A DNA stretch of 16,249 bases from an uncultured bacterium (GCA_903872555.1 CAIQLE010000303.1:1-16249); one strand, 5' to 3'. Shown: positions 6,797-15,132, counted from the first letter of the stretch. Numbers and translations are program-made. Notes: generated from the letters alone by a model not told the origin.

Positions 6797-6926
6797 GATC
6801 TAAGAGGGAAATGGGACGCGGTAGGGTAAGACATACCGCTTGCGGCAAAGCGAAGATTTGTGCAAAACGCAACAAGAGAGTGAGAAAAAGACGCCCGCTA
6901 ATCAGACAAACAAGCGCGGAGCACAA

Positions 6927-7196
6927 TCAGTGATGTTGGATGCGATGAGCTTCGCTGCAAAAATATTCAGCACTTGATCCACTCAAAGATTCGGACAAGG
7001 GCAGGTGCAGTCCGCATTGCGCGCAACGCACCATGTTTTCAGCAGCGTCAGCTGCGTAAGTTTCAGCTTGCGGCTGCGTCTTGCCTGAAGCCTGAGCTCC
7101 ATCCGCCTCTGACGTGCCTGCTTCTGCGCGGGCCTTTGACGCGCTATACCAGCGCCAACCCACATAAATCAGCAGTGCCCAGATGAGATATTTCAT
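6927..7196 (-). CDS. PP0621-family small membrane-anchored protein with a zinc-ribbon-like C-terminus
   Basis: The 89-residue protein has one N-terminal hydrophobic segment (about residues 3-17, YLIWALLIYVGWRWY) followed by a Ala/Glu/Gln-rich linker. The C-terminal motif is C58-x2-C61 ... C80-x3-H84 (CAQCG and YFCSEAHR), a plausible zinc site. This layout matches the uncharacterised PP0621 family. The ATG overlaps the stop of the ccsA-like gene in an ATGA, so the two are translated together. The linkage with a cytochrome c assembly-like protein hints at an envelope role, but the function is unknown. Confidence 0.85.
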   Translation of the reverse strand: MKYLIWALLIYVGWRWYSASKARAEAGTSEADGAQASGKTQPQAETYAADAAENMVRCAQCGLHLPLSESLSGSSAEYFCSEAHRIQHH

Positions 7197-8005
7197 GCAA
7201 TACCTCTGTGCAGTACCACTTCCAGTACAAAACGACTACCCACATATGCCAGCAATAAAGTGGCAAACCCCGTCAGCGTCAAAGTGAGCGCGGTCTTGCC
7301 ACGCCAGCCTCGCCAGCGGCGACCGGCCAATAAAATACCAAACAAGGCCCAGGACAGCAGCGTAAACACGGTTTTATGTTCCAGTCTGAACGCCTTGCCA
7401 AATAATTCTTCAGAGAAGAAGACGCCTGACACCACCGTCAGCGTCAGCAATCCAAAACCTATGCCTATCATGCGAAACAAAAGTCTTTCCATCGTCAGCA
7501 AGGCCGGCAGACGATCCAGCGCCAGCACCAGCCAGTTGCGCCGACTCACGGAGGTGTTCAGAGAATGAAGGCTCGATTCCTGCATCGCCATCAACACCGC
7601 ATGAAATGCAGCTATGGTCAGCGAGCCATAGGCCAGTATCGAGAGCGCAATATGCCAGGAAAATAAAGGTGACTTGCCTGCCAGCGGCACCAGGCTGCCC
7701 GGAAACAGTACAGGCAGCGCGATCGTCACTGCGGCGACAGGCAGCACGAGTCGGCGCAAACCATCCACCGCCAGATTGCGGTTTTCTATCCAGTACGTGG
7801 CAACACTCAGCCACAATGCAGCAGACAGCATGGCTGCGAATCCCAGTCGCAAATTATCTGCGGCGAATACGATGCTGATCAGTGCCGCGCCGTGCATCAC
7901 CCAAGCCAGCGCCGTGCCAGCGGCCACCAGAACACGCCTACGCTCGGGCAAGAGAGCACAGCTCAGATAAAGCAGGGCTGCTGCATAAATAGTGAAAACA
8001 TTCAT
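7193..8005 (-). CDS. YpjD/CcsA-like inner-membrane protein, cytochrome c assembly family
   Basis: From the ATG at 8005 the protein has 270 residues and about eight hydrophobic segments spread over its whole length, with little soluble sequence. H118 (FSWHIALSILAYG) and H210 (LEHKTVF) sit in the family's conserved positions that may ligate heme, and H38 is a further candidate. The final segment GSRFVLEVVLHR is typical of the YpjD group found next to ffh. The protein is shorter than true CcsA or CcmC/F and lacks the tryptophan-rich WWD signature, so a direct heme-ligation role in cytochrome c maturation is not certain. An in-frame TTG (8008) directly precedes the ATG; I prefer the ATG. It is divergent from ffh and first in a run with the PP0621-type gene. 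Confidence 0.88.
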   Translation of the reverse strand: MNVFTIYAAALLYLSCALLPERRRVLVAAGTALAWVMHGAALISIVFAADNLRLGFAAMLSAALWLSVATYWIENRNLAVDGLRRLVLPVAAVTIALPVLFPGSLVPLAGKSPLFSWHIALSILAYGSLTIAAFHAVLMAMQESSLHSLNTSVSRRNWLVLALDRLPALLTMERLLFRMIGIGFGLLTLTVVSGVFFSEELFGKAFRLEHKTVFTLLSWALFGILLAGRRWRGWRGKTALTLTLTGFATLLLAYVGSRFVLEVVLHRGIA

Positions 8006-8059
8006 CAAATTAGTTTACACCATGAGCATTCTGCAAAGACCGCGGCAAGGGGCATGGAG

Positions 8060-8065
8060 TAAAAT
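8060..8065 (+). promoter_or_regulatory. Possible -10 element for ffh
   Basis: TAAAAT matches the sigma-70 -10 consensus at 5 of 6 positions and lies about 35 nt before the ffh start in the 95-bp divergent gap. I see no good -35 at the proper distance, so this is tentative. Confidence 0.3.
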
Positions 8066-8100
8066 TCACGCTTGATTTCACTCTGCGGCGCGATGTTTTT

Positions 8101-9468
8101 ATGCTGAACAACCTTACCCAACGTCTATCCAAAGTCGTCAAGACCATGCGCGGCGAAGCGCGCCTGACGGAGGCCAACACGGCCGAGATGCTGCGCGAAG
8201 TGCGGCTGGCCTTACTCGAAGCAGACGTGGCACTGCCTGCGGTGCGTGAATTCATCGCGCGTGTCAAAGAAAAATCTCTGGGCGAAACTGTCATAGGCTC
8301 ACTCACTCCGGGTCAGGCGCTGGTGGGCGTGGTGCACGACGAACTCGCCAAACTGATGGGGGCTGATCTCGGCCCTGAAGCCAGCCAGCTGTCATTTGCA
8401 ACCCAGCCACCGGCCATCATCCTCATGGCCGGCCTGCAAGGCGCAGGTAAGACCACCACCGTTGGTAAGCTCGCCAAATATTTGCAGGAACAGAAAAAGA
8501 AAAAAGTCCTGACGGTCTCGACCGACGTCTACCGTCCGGCAGCCATAGGGCAGCTGCAAACCGTCACTGCGCAGGTAGGTGCCGATTTCTTTCCTTCAGC
8601 CACTGGCGAGAAACCGGTTGATATCGCGCTGGCCGCGCTCGACTGGGCCAAGAAACATCATCATGAAGTTCTGATCATCGACACGGCGGGTCGACTTGGT
8701 ATTGATGAAGCCATGATGCAGGAGATCAGCGCCCTGCATGCCGCCGTCAAGCCTATTGAGACGCTGTTCGTCGTCGATGCCATGCTCGGTCAGGATGCCA
8801 TCAATACGGCACGCGCATTTAATGAAGCACTGCCCCTGACGGGCATCGTTCTCACCAAGCTCGACGGTGATGCGCGTGGCGGAGCTGCCCTGTCAGTGCG
8901 CCATGTCACAGGCAAGCCCATTAAATTTGCAGGTGTCGCAGAGAAGCTCGACGGACTGGAAGCCTTCGACCCTGCGCGCATGGCCAATCGCATACTTGGT
9001 ATGGGTGACATACTCGCACTGGTCGAAGAAGCCCGTAAGGGCATCGACATGGAGGCGGCCCAAGGTCTGGCCCAGAAGATCAAGGGTGGCGGCAAGTTTG
9101 ATCTGAATGACTTCAAGGCCCAGCTGTCGCAGATGAAAAAAATGGGCGGCCTGGCCGGACTGATGGACAAGTTGCCCGCCCAGCTGCAGCAAGCGGCCTC
9201 TGGCGCCAAAGTGGATCAGGCGGAGAAACAGGTACGCCGCATGGAGGGCATGATCAACTCCATGACACCACAGGAACGCGCCAAGCCTGACCTGATCAAA
9301 GCCTCACGCAAGCGACGCATCGCCACTGGTGCGGGTGTACAGGTACAAGACGTGAATCGTATGCTGGCGCAATTCGAACAAATGCAGACCATGATGAAGC
9401 AATTCAAAGGGGCTGGCATGATGAAAATGATGCGCGGCATGAAGGGCATGATGCCTGGCATGCGCTGA
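8101..9468 (+). CDS. ffh: Signal recognition particle GTPase Ffh
   Basis: Ffh binds 4.5S RNA and hydrophobic nascent chains and, with FtsY, delivers ribosomes making membrane proteins to the SecYEG translocon. The 455 residues have the standard order. An N-domain helix bundle spans about 1-100 (ALLEADVAL at 37-45). The G domain shows the P-loop GLQGAGKT (111-118), DTAGR (194-198) and TKLDGDARGG (252-261). The methionine-rich M domain starts near 330 and holds the RNA-binding core SRKRR (402-406). The C-terminal tail is very rich in Met and Gly (MMKMMRGMKGMMPGMR). Length and N-terminus (MLNNLTQRLSKVVKTMRGEA) are normal, so the start is secure although the Shine-Dalgarno is weak. No adjacent 4.5S RNA gene was recognised. 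Confidence 0.98.
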   Translation: MLNNLTQRLSKVVKTMRGEARLTEANTAEMLREVRLALLEADVALPAVREFIARVKEKSLGETVIGSLTPGQALVGVVHDELAKLMGADLGPEASQLSFATQPPAIILMAGLQGAGKTTTVGKLAKYLQEQKKKKVLTVSTDVYRPAAIGQLQTVTAQVGADFFPSATGEKPVDIALAALDWAKKHHHEVLIIDTAGRLGIDEAMMQEISALHAAVKPIETLFVVDAMLGQDAINTARAFNEALPLTGIVLTKLDGDARGGAALSVRHVTGKPIKFAGVAEKLDGLEAFDPARMANRILGMGDILALVEEARKGIDMEAAQGLAQKIKGGGKFDLNDFKAQLSQMKKMGGLAGLMDKLPAQLQQAASGAKVDQAEKQVRRMEGMINSMTPQERAKPDLIKASRKRRIATGAGVQVQDVNRMLAQFEQMQTMMKQFKGAGMMKMMRGMKGMMPGMR

Positions 9469-9493
9469 TTTTTAGCTGCTACAGCTCCCCGTT

Positions 9494-9596
9494 GGGCGCT
9501 CTGTTACCCCACCTCCGCACATCACCTGCGCGGGCAAGAAGCGCTGCTATGCAGACCACCGCAGGGCAAACTCTGGCTTTCTCATAGGGAGCGCCC
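9494..9596. other. Potentially structured non-coding stretch after ffh
   Basis: GGGCGCTC (9494-9501) and GAGCGCCC (9589-9596) are perfect 8-bp complements closing an 87-nt interior. A small hairpin AGCTG-CTA-CAGCT lies just before, at 9474-9486. The gap 9469-9759 holds no convincing ORF. This could be the 3' region of ffh, an RNA, or chance; I do not recognise a 4.5S or 6S signature in it. Confidence 0.3.
9579..9589 (+). repeat. Direct repeat copy 1 upstream of the SWIB gene
   Basis: TTCTCATAGGG occurs here and again 57 bp downstream at 9636-9646, both between ffh and the SWIB gene. The first copy overlaps one arm of the inverted repeat at 9494-9596 by one base. The role is unknown; regulatory binding sites are possible. 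Confidence 0.5.
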
Positions 9597-9635
9597 TGCT
9601 CACTGCCCCTTCAAATGCGCGCGATTTTTATCCTC

Positions 9636-9646
9636 TTCTCATAGGG
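9636..9646 (+). repeat. Direct repeat copy 2 upstream of the SWIB gene
   Basis: This is the second exact copy of TTCTCATAGGG. It is followed by an A-rich stretch (9653-9673) and by a short hairpin CTTGC-ATC-GCAAG (9675-9687) that contains TTGCAT, a weak -35 candidate for the next gene. Confidence 0.5.
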
Positions 9647-9745
9647 GAAATCCAAAAAAAACATACAAAAAACACTTGCATCGCAAGCAAAACCCTAAGA
9701 CTATTGGCGGTGCGTGAATTGACGCAATTTTTCACCATGACAGTT

Positions 9746-9753
9746 TAGGAGGT
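9746..9753 (+). promoter_or_regulatory. Very strong ribosome-binding site of the SWIB gene
   Basis: TAGGAGGT is nearly the full complement of the 16S rRNA tail and stands 6 nt before the ATG at 9760. It is the strongest such site in the window and suggests high translation, as expected for an abundant nucleoid-type protein. Confidence 0.8.
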
Positions 9754-9759
9754 CTACAC

Positions 9760-10233
9760 ATGGCTACAGCCAAAAAAGCGGCAGCGAAAAAGCCCGCCGC
9801 AAAGAAGCCAGCTGCTAAAAAAGTAGCGGCTAAGAAGCCAGCTGCCAAGAAGGTCGCAGCTAAGAAAGTCGCAGTGAAGAAAGTTGCAGCTAAAAAGCCA
9901 GCAGCGAAAAAAGTAGCCGCGAAGAAGACGGTTGCTAAGAAAGCCGTTAAGAAAGTCGCAGCAAAGAAAGTTGCAGCAAAGCGCAAGCCGAATGCAGCCT
10001 TCATGAAGCCTATGACCCCGTCCGCAGTTCTGGCCGCTGTCGTTGGTGCCAATCCGCTGCCACGCACTGATGTCACCAAAAAAGTCTGGGACTACATCAA
10101 GAAGCACAAGCTGCAAGACGCGGTTAACCGTCGCAACATCAATGCAGATGACAAGCTGAAAGCTGTTTTCGGCGGCAAGAAAACTGTGTCGATGTTTGAG
10201 ATGACCAAGCTCATCTCTGGCCACTTGAAATAA
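9760..10233 (+). CDS. Histone H1-like tail fused to a SWIB/MDM2-type domain
   Basis: The 157-residue protein has two parts. Residues 1-76 are a Lys/Ala repeat tail built mainly of five-residue units such as PAAKK and VAAKK, strongly basic and surely unstructured, able to coat DNA. Residues about 80-157 ([57 protein letters not shown]) match a SWIB domain, a fold first known from eukaryotic SWI/SNF complexes and also found in Chlamydia and many bacteria. The pairing suggests a nucleoid-associated protein whose SWIB part contacts DNA or a protein partner; its target is not known to me. The start is fixed by the TAGGAGGT site. It lies alone between ffh and a strong terminator. Its tail resembles the partial protein at 1-225. 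Confidence 0.92.
   Translation: MATAKKAAAKKPAAKKPAAKKVAAKKPAAKKVAAKKVAVKKVAAKKPAAKKVAAKKTVAKKAVKKVAAKKVAAKRKPNAAFMKPMTPSAVLAAVVGANPLPRTDVTKKVWDYIKKHKLQDAVNRRNINADDKLKAVFGGKKTVSMFEMTKLISGHLK
9769..9984 (+). repeat. Imperfect 15-bp tandem repeat encoding the (P/V)AAKK tail
   Basis: About a dozen units code for [10 protein letters not shown] and close variants. The codons vary freely among synonyms, so the repeat is better kept in protein than in DNA, which points to selection on the basic tail. Unit number could vary between strains. Confidence 0.75.
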
Positions 10234-10246
10234 TCTTTAGGTGCCG

Positions 10247-10282
10247 AACAAAAACGCCCGCATCGTTGCGGGCGTTTTTGTT
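10247..10282. terminator. Bidirectional rho-independent terminator
   Basis: Arms AACAAAAACGCCCGCA and TGCGGGCGTTTTTGTT pair perfectly over 16 bp with a TCGT loop. GC-rich core bases are flanked by A- and T-runs, so it works for the plus-strand SWIB gene and the minus-strand transglycosylase gene, whose stop codon begins at the edge of the arm. Confidence 0.92.
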
Positions 10283-10917
10283 TATGACCAGCGCTTCCAT
10301 GCAGCGCGTACGGCAGCAGGATATTCAGGACGGCCACGGCTGCCGTTATAGCGGCCGAGTGCCATATTCATGTCACCCCGCTCCATATCCAGATACATGC
10401 GCAAGATGGCGCAGCCATAACGCAGATTCGATTGCATGTGAAACAGCTTGGCCGGCTGACCATCGCCGATCACGCGGGTCCAGAAGGGCATCACCTGCAT
10501 ATAGCCACGTGCGCCCACCTGAGAAATCGCGTATTTTCTGAAACCTGATTCCACCTGTATCAGACCCAGCACGAGCGCTGGCTCGAGTCCTGCGCGGCGC
10601 GATTCGTACCACACTGTCGTCAAAAATTCGCTGCGCACCATGGCATCTGGCATACGGCTATGCAGGCGGCGTGACATGACTTCAAACCAGCTCTGCCATA
10701 GCGTGCGCTCTGCCTCACTGCTGAAAGTAAACTGTGGCGGCCTGCGATCCGTAATAGCGTGCGAGAGTGCGATCCGAACCGCATCCGCCAGCGCCTCTTC
10801 TTTCTGATTGCCCGCCCAGGCCTCTGATGCAGGACCACAGGCCATCCACGCTGTCAGCATTAGCGAGCCCAGGGTTCTGAACCATAGACGCTGCTGTGGC
10901 AGACCAAGGGCTTGCAT
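10282..10917 (-). CDS. Secreted lytic transglycosylase, SLT family
   Basis: The enzyme should cleave the beta-1,4 bond between MurNAc and GlcNAc in peptidoglycan, leaving 1,6-anhydro-MurNAc, the substrate type that AmpD later recycles. Residues 1-35 look like a signal peptide: arginines at 10 and 14, a hydrophobic core LGSLMLTAWMAC, and a possible cleavage site after SEAWA. A C27 exists but does not form a clear lipobox. The SLT domain spans about 105-205, with probable catalytic E123 in GLIQVESGFRKYA, then GARGYMQVMPFW, NLRYGCAILRMYL and ALGRYNGS. The 211-residue length fits a minimal catalytic protein without wall-binding repeats. The ATG lies 5 nt after the proS stop, with no good Shine-Dalgarno, so translation may be coupled to proS. 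Confidence 0.92.
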   Translation of the reverse strand: MQALGLPQQRLWFRTLGSLMLTAWMACGPASEAWAGNQKEEALADAVRIALSHAITDRRPPQFTFSSEAERTLWQSWFEVMSRRLHSRMPDAMVRSEFLTTVWYESRRAGLEPALVLGLIQVESGFRKYAISQVGARGYMQVMPFWTRVIGDGQPAKLFHMQSNLRYGCAILRMYLDMERGDMNMALGRYNGSRGRPEYPAAVRAAWKRWS

Positions 10918-10922
10918 CAGGC

Positions 10923-12644
10923 TCAGGCCAGCTTGGCCTGCAAGAAAGCAGTCATGCCATCCTGTGCGACCGGCGTAGCGGCCTCGTCACGCCGGCCCTG
11001 ATACTCCAGCATGCCTTCTTTCAGGCTGCGCTCACCAATCACCACACGATGCGGCACGCCTATCAACTCCCAGTCGGCAAACATGGCACCAGGACGCTCG
11101 CCACGGTCATCCAGAATCACATCGATGCCTGCCTCACTGAGTTGCGCATACAGCTGCTCAGCGGCTTCACGCACGAGCTCACTGCGATCCATGCCCATAG
11201 GGCAAAGCACGACTTCGAAGGGAGCAATGCTTGAAGGCCAGATAATGCCCTTGGCATCGAAATTTTGTTCAATCGCGGCACCCAGAATGCGGGTGACGCC
11301 TATGCCGTAGCAACCCATTTGCATCAACTGCGGTTTACCGTTCTCATCCAGATAAGTGGCCTTCATATCCTCTGAATAACGGGTACCCAGCTGGAATACA
11401 TGGCCGACTTCAATACCGCGTTGAATTTCCAGCACGCCCTTGCCGTCCGGCGAGGTATCGCCTGAGACAACATTGCGTATATCCGCCACCATGGGTTCAG
11501 GCAGATCGCGGCCCCAGTTGGCACCGGTGTAGTGGAAATCTTCTTCATTCGCTCCGCACACAAAGTCACTCATAGCAGCAACGGTTCTGTCGGCCACAAT
11601 CTTGACGGGCTTGGCCGGATTGACAGGGCCAAGGTATCCCGGCTTGCTGCCGAAGTAATCAAAGATCTCACTATCGCTGGCAAAACGGAAAGGCCCCATG
11701 CCGGGCAACTTGCCCGCTTTGACTTCATTCAGTTCATGGTCACCGCGCACCAGCAACATCCAGATCTCACGTGTGCCATCTTCTTTCTCAGCAGAGAGCA
11801 CGATGGATTTCACAGTCTGCCTGAGTGAGATGCCGAGCAAAGCAGCGACATCTTCGCAGCGTGATTTACCCGGCGTCGCCGTCTTGGTCATCGCCTGTGC
11901 AGCCGGTGCTCGCTCTGCTGCCGGCGCCATCGCCTCAGCGGCTTCCATATTGGCGGCATAGTCGGATGTGGGGCAATACACCAGCGCGTCCTCACCTGTG
12001 TCTGCAATCACGTGAAATTCCTGCGAACCCGAGCCACCAATGGCGCCATTGTCTGCGGCCACGGCACGGAAATTCAAGCCAAAGCGATGGAAGATGCGGG
12101 TGTAGGCATCCACCATGACCTGATAAGAATGCTTCAGGCCTTCGACATCACGATCAAAAGAATAAGCGTCCTTCATGGTGAATTCACGTCCGCGCATCAA
12201 TCCAAAACGTGGGCGACGTTCATCACGGAACTTGGTTTGTATGTGATAGAAGTTGACCGGCAGCTGGCGATAAGATTTGATCTCGCTGCGTGCGATATCG
12301 GTCACCACTTCTTCTGAAGTTGGCTGCATGGCGTAATCGCGCCCATGCCTGTCTTGCAGGCGCAGCAGCTCGGGCCCCATCTTGTCCCAGCGACCCGTTT
12401 CCTGCCAAAGCTCTGCAGGCTGTACCAGCGGCATCAGCAGCTCAACCGCTCCGGCTCGGTTCATTTCTTCACGCACGATGTGCTCCACCTTACGGATCAC
12501 GCGCAGGCCCATAGGCATGTAGTTATAAATGCCTGAGCCCAGGCGCTTGATCATGCCGGCCCTGAGCATGAGCTTGTGGCTGACGATCTCAGCGTCGGAA
12601 GGGGCTTCTTTGAGGGTAGAAATAAAAAAACGGGAGGCGCGCAT
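10923..12644 (-). CDS. proS: Prolyl-tRNA synthetase, bacterial type with editing domain
   Basis: This cytoplasmic class II synthetase attaches proline to tRNA-Pro. The 573 residues carry motif 2 with [10 protein letters not shown] (139-148), motif 3 with GCYGIGVTR (444-452), and a C-terminal anticodon-binding domain from about 474. An INS editing domain, about 224-407, sits between motifs 2 and 3 and should hydrolyse Ala-tRNA-Pro. K279 (TVKSIVLS) matches the lysine needed for editing in E. coli by position. Length and the N-terminus [19 protein letters not shown] are standard, which fixes the start even though only a weak ribosome site precedes it. An Ala-rich stretch at 234-252 lies at the start of the INS region. 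It is divergent from rppH and is followed directly by the lytic transglycosylase gene. Confidence 0.98.
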   Translation of the reverse strand: MRASRFFISTLKEAPSDAEIVSHKLMLRAGMIKRLGSGIYNYMPMGLRVIRKVEHIVREEMNRAGAVELLMPLVQPAELWQETGRWDKMGPELLRLQDRHGRDYAMQPTSEEVVTDIARSEIKSYRQLPVNFYHIQTKFRDERRPRFGLMRGREFTMKDAYSFDRDVEGLKHSYQVMVDAYTRIFHRFGLNFRAVAADNGAIGGSGSQEFHVIADTGEDALVYCPTSDYAANMEAAEAMAPAAERAPAAQAMTKTATPGKSRCEDVAALLGISLRQTVKSIVLSAEKEDGTREIWMLLVRGDHELNEVKAGKLPGMGPFRFASDSEIFDYFGSKPGYLGPVNPAKPVKIVADRTVAAMSDFVCGANEEDFHYTGANWGRDLPEPMVADIRNVVSGDTSPDGKGVLEIQRGIEVGHVFQLGTRYSEDMKATYLDENGKPQLMQMGCYGIGVTRILGAAIEQNFDAKGIIWPSSIAPFEVVLCPMGMDRSELVREAAEQLYAQLSEAGIDVILDDRGERPGAMFADWELIGVPHRVVIGERSLKEGMLEYQGRRDEAATPVAQDGMTAFLQAKLA

Positions 12645-12676
12645 GTGGGTGAAATCTTTTTAAAAAAGAGGGGGGT

Positions 12677-12682
12677 TATAAT
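12677..12682 (+). promoter_or_regulatory. Consensus -10 TATAAT in the proS/rppH divergent region
   Basis: A perfect TATAAT lies in the 175-bp gap, about 140 nt before rppH. No matching -35 is visible at 16-18 bp. The TTATAA core is palindromic, so the reverse strand reads TATAAC and may also serve proS. Confidence 0.4.
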
Positions 12683-12819
12683 CAGACCAATTTTAAAGTA
12701 TTCGCGGCTCGGAGCGCGCGGATCGCACCACCTTCGCACTGACCGACCGCCTTTTTGCGTGGAATGCCAGTGCCTGCTGTGCGACCGACACGCCGTCCGC
12801 AGAAAAATCGAGGTGCACT

Positions 12820-13428
12820 ATGCTGGACCGTGAAGGCTTTCGCCCGAACGTCGGCATTATCCTCTTGAATCACCAAAATGAAGTCTGGTGGGGCAAGCGG
12901 GTACGAGAACATTCGTGGCAATTCCCGCAAGGCGGGATCAAGCACGGCGAGACGCCGGAGCAGGCGATGTATCGCGAGCTCGAGGAAGAGGTCGGCTTGC
13001 GGCCAGAGCACGTGAAGGTCATTGGTCGCACACGCGACTGGCTGCGCTATGAAGTTCCCGACCATTTTATACGCCGTGAAGTACGCGGTCATTACCGGGG
13101 CCAGAAACAGATCTGGTTCCTGCTGCGCATGATGGGGCGCGACTGCGACGTTAATCTGCGCATTTCCGAACATCCTGAATTCGATGCCTGGCGCTGGCAT
13201 GAGTACTGGGTACCCATGGATGTGGTGATTGAATTCAAGCGTGATGTTTATATGAAAGCATTGCAAGAACTGTCACGCTTTCTCAACAGGCCTGCGCACA
13301 GTACGGCGCGCCGTCCGCGCGATCCGTCTGCAGCAGATTCCACAGCAGCGGATTCATTAAACTCACCCACTGATTCAGCTTCTGGCACATCCGAGCCACG
13401 CAACATTACTGCACCTGAGGCCAAATGA
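12820..13428 (+). CDS. rppH: RNA pyrophosphohydrolase (Nudix)
   Basis: RppH removes pyrophosphate from the 5' triphosphate of mRNAs, producing a 5' monophosphate that stimulates RNase E decay. The 202-residue protein has the full Nudix box at 38-60 ([20 protein letters not shown] then VGL), where the glutamates bind metal. [22 protein letters not shown] and [13 protein letters not shown] are characteristic of RppH. The catalytic core ends near residue 157. The remaining 45 residues, rich in Ser, Ala, Thr and Pro, are likely disordered and make the protein longer than E. coli RppH. GAGGTG (12810-12815) lies 4 nt before the ATG. Its end overlaps the CNP1-like gene by ATGA. The divergent neighbour is proS, as in many Burkholderiales. 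Confidence 0.97.
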   Translation: MLDREGFRPNVGIILLNHQNEVWWGKRVREHSWQFPQGGIKHGETPEQAMYRELEEEVGLRPEHVKVIGRTRDWLRYEVPDHFIRREVRGHYRGQKQIWFLLRMMGRDCDVNLRISEHPEFDAWRWHEYWVPMDVVIEFKRDVYMKALQELSRFLNRPAHSTARRPRDPSAADSTAADSLNSPTDSASGTSEPRNITAPEAK

Positions 13429-13934
13429 TTTCGCATTCTCTACGCTGGGCCTGCGCATTACTGATCAGCCTGCAAAGCTCAGGCTTTGCCATGGCGCAGG
13501 ACAGTAGCAGCGATAAACCCGCTGACTCTGAACCAGCCCTGATTCTGCCGCCGGCACCCGTCAAAGAAAATTTGCTGCCTTTTTATGTCAGCCCGATCGC
13601 GAGCCTGACATTTGCGATCGATGCAAAATCGCTCACCCTGACTGAGGATGGCATATTCCGTTACACCATCGTCATCACCAGCGCTAGCGGAGCGAGTAAC
13701 ATCAGTCATGAAGGCATACGCTGCAGCACGCTGGAAAAGAAATTATATGCAACCGCCCGTGCGGATGGCAGCTGGACGCCGGCCAGTCAGAATGCCTGGA
13801 GCCAGATACGCGATGTGGGTGCCAACCGCTATCAGGCAGCCTTAGCCAGAGATTTTTTTTGCGAAGGAACGGTAGTGTCTGCCAGAGCACCCGTCATCCT
13901 CGAGAGAATCAGGCGCGGGAAAACATTACGCTAG
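13425..13934 (+). CDS. CNP1-like family exported protein
   Basis: The 169-residue protein begins with a signal peptide, [20 protein letters not shown] then FAMA, with likely cleavage before Q25. A Ser/Asp/Pro linker follows, then one compact domain with beta-strand character ([32 protein letters not shown]). C100 (EGIRCST) and C146 (FFCEGT) could form a disulfide in the periplasm. The wording fits the CNP1-like family (first described as a neisserial cryptic protein), whose function I do not know. The ATG overlaps the rppH stop (ATGA), so the genes are co-translated, although one acts on RNA in the cytoplasm and the other is exported. A weak terminator follows. Confidence 0.87.
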   Translation: MISHSLRWACALLISLQSSGFAMAQDSSSDKPADSEPALILPPAPVKENLLPFYVSPIASLTFAIDAKSLTLTEDGIFRYTIVITSASGASNISHEGIRCSTLEKKLYATARADGSWTPASQNAWSQIRDVGANRYQAALARDFFCEGTVVSARAPVILERIRRGKTLR

Positions 13935-13971
13935 GGGACTGGATATAACTGGCGACACCTGTTGAATACTG

Positions 13972-14000
13972 AGTCTGAATAACGTGTCAGATTATTTTTT
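13972..14000 (+). terminator. Weak rho-independent terminator after rppH and the CNP1-like gene
   Basis: AGTCTGA (13972-13978) and TCAGATT (13987-13993) form a 7-bp stem with one G-U pair and an 8-nt loop, followed by ATTTTTTAC. The low GC makes it weaker than the other terminators. It stands between convergent genes, before the proB stop. Confidence 0.55.
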
Positions 14001-14010
14001 ACTTTTCGCT

Positions 14011-15129
14011 TCACAGCAATACCAGGTTGTCGCGATGAATCAGCTCCACCTCTTCTACATAACCCAGTATTGAAGCAATCTCTGATGAGGACTTGCGCAT
14101 GATGCGCCGCACTTCCGTGCTCGCATAATTGGTGATTCCGCGTGCAATCGCATGGCCATCTGCATCCAAGCAGGTAACGACATCGCCACGACCAAATTCA
14201 CCACCCACCTCGATCACACCGATAGGCAGCAGTGACTTACCTTCGGCCGTGAGTTTTTGTACCGCGCCGGCATCCAGCACCAGCTGACCGGCGGTCTTCA
14301 GATGATCTGCCATCCACTGCTTGCGCGCAGTCAGACGAGCCGTTTGCGCCGTGAGTTGTGTGCCTATGGCTTCGCCTTGCGCCAGCCGGACCAGCACTTG
14401 CTCTTCCCTGCCCCAGGCAATCACGGTATGCGCGCCAGAGCTCGCTGCACGACGGGCCGCCAGTATTTTGGTGAGCATGCCACCACTGCCTATGCCGCTG
14501 CCCGCGCCACCGGCCATAGCTTCTAAGGCAGGATCGCCTGCCTTCGCTTGATGGACAAATTCTGCGTTTGGGTCTTTGCGTGGATCCGCCGTATACAAAC
14601 CGCGCTGATCAGTCAGAATAATCAGGGCATCTGCTTCAATCAGATTGGCTACCAGCGCACCCAGGGTGTCATTGTCACCAAACTTTATTTCATCGGTGAC
14701 GACCGTATCGTTTTCATTGATGACAGTGATGACGCCCAAATCCAGCAGCGTAAAAAGTGTGGACCGGGCATTCAGATAGCGTTCGCGGTCAGCCAGATCA
14801 GCATGGGTCAGCAAGACCTGCGCAGTGTGCAAGCCATGGGAACGGAAACTGGTTTCGTAAATTTGCGCCAGACCCATCTGACCGACGGCGGCACAGGCTT
14901 GTAATTCATGAATGCCGGTGGGCCGTGACTCAAAACCCAGACGCTGCATGCCCTCAGCAATCGCGCCAGAACTCACCAGCACAACCTGCTTACCCATCTG
15001 CCGCAGTTGCGCAATCTGGTTTGCCCATTTCGCAATCGCTGCATGATCCAGTCCCTTGCCCTCGTTCGTGACCAGCGAGGAACCGACTTTGACGATGATG
15101 CGCTGCGCTTGCTGAATGACAGAGTGCAT
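14011..15129 (-). CDS. proB: Glutamate 5-kinase with PUA domain
   Basis: ProB phosphorylates glutamate to gamma-glutamyl phosphate, the first and usually proline-inhibited step of proline synthesis. The 372 residues contain an amino-acid kinase domain with [15 protein letters not shown] (10-24), [11 protein letters not shown] (50-60), VINENDTV (136-143) and [12 protein letters not shown] (173-184). A C-terminal PUA domain spans about 275-355 ([17 protein letters not shown]), as in full-length bacterial ProB. The gene begins 3 nt after the obgE stop, so it is co-transcribed with obgE, a common arrangement in betaproteobacteria. The partner proA is not in the window. No clear minus-strand terminator follows it. 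Confidence 0.97.
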   Translation of the reverse strand: MHSVIQQAQRIIVKVGSSLVTNEGKGLDHAAIAKWANQIAQLRQMGKQVVLVSSGAIAEGMQRLGFESRPTGIHELQACAAVGQMGLAQIYETSFRSHGLHTAQVLLTHADLADRERYLNARSTLFTLLDLGVITVINENDTVVTDEIKFGDNDTLGALVANLIEADALIILTDQRGLYTADPRKDPNAEFVHQAKAGDPALEAMAGGAGSGIGSGGMLTKILAARRAASSGAHTVIAWGREEQVLVRLAQGEAIGTQLTAQTARLTARKQWMADHLKTAGQLVLDAGAVQKLTAEGKSLLPIGVIEVGGEFGRGDVVTCLDADGHAIARGITNYASTEVRRIMRKSSSEIASILGYVEEVELIHRDNLVLL

Positions 15130-15132
15130 AAT

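Noticed and set aside
6880..6926. Terminator after the PP0621-type gene
   Set aside because: A TCTTTTTCTC run exists on the minus strand, but the preceding stem is imperfect and short, so I do not call it.
9469..9640. 4.5S (ffs) or 6S RNA after ffh
   Set aside because: The GGAAGCAGCC-type loop of 4.5S RNA is absent, and no 6S-like open-bubble signature with flanking stems is recognisable.
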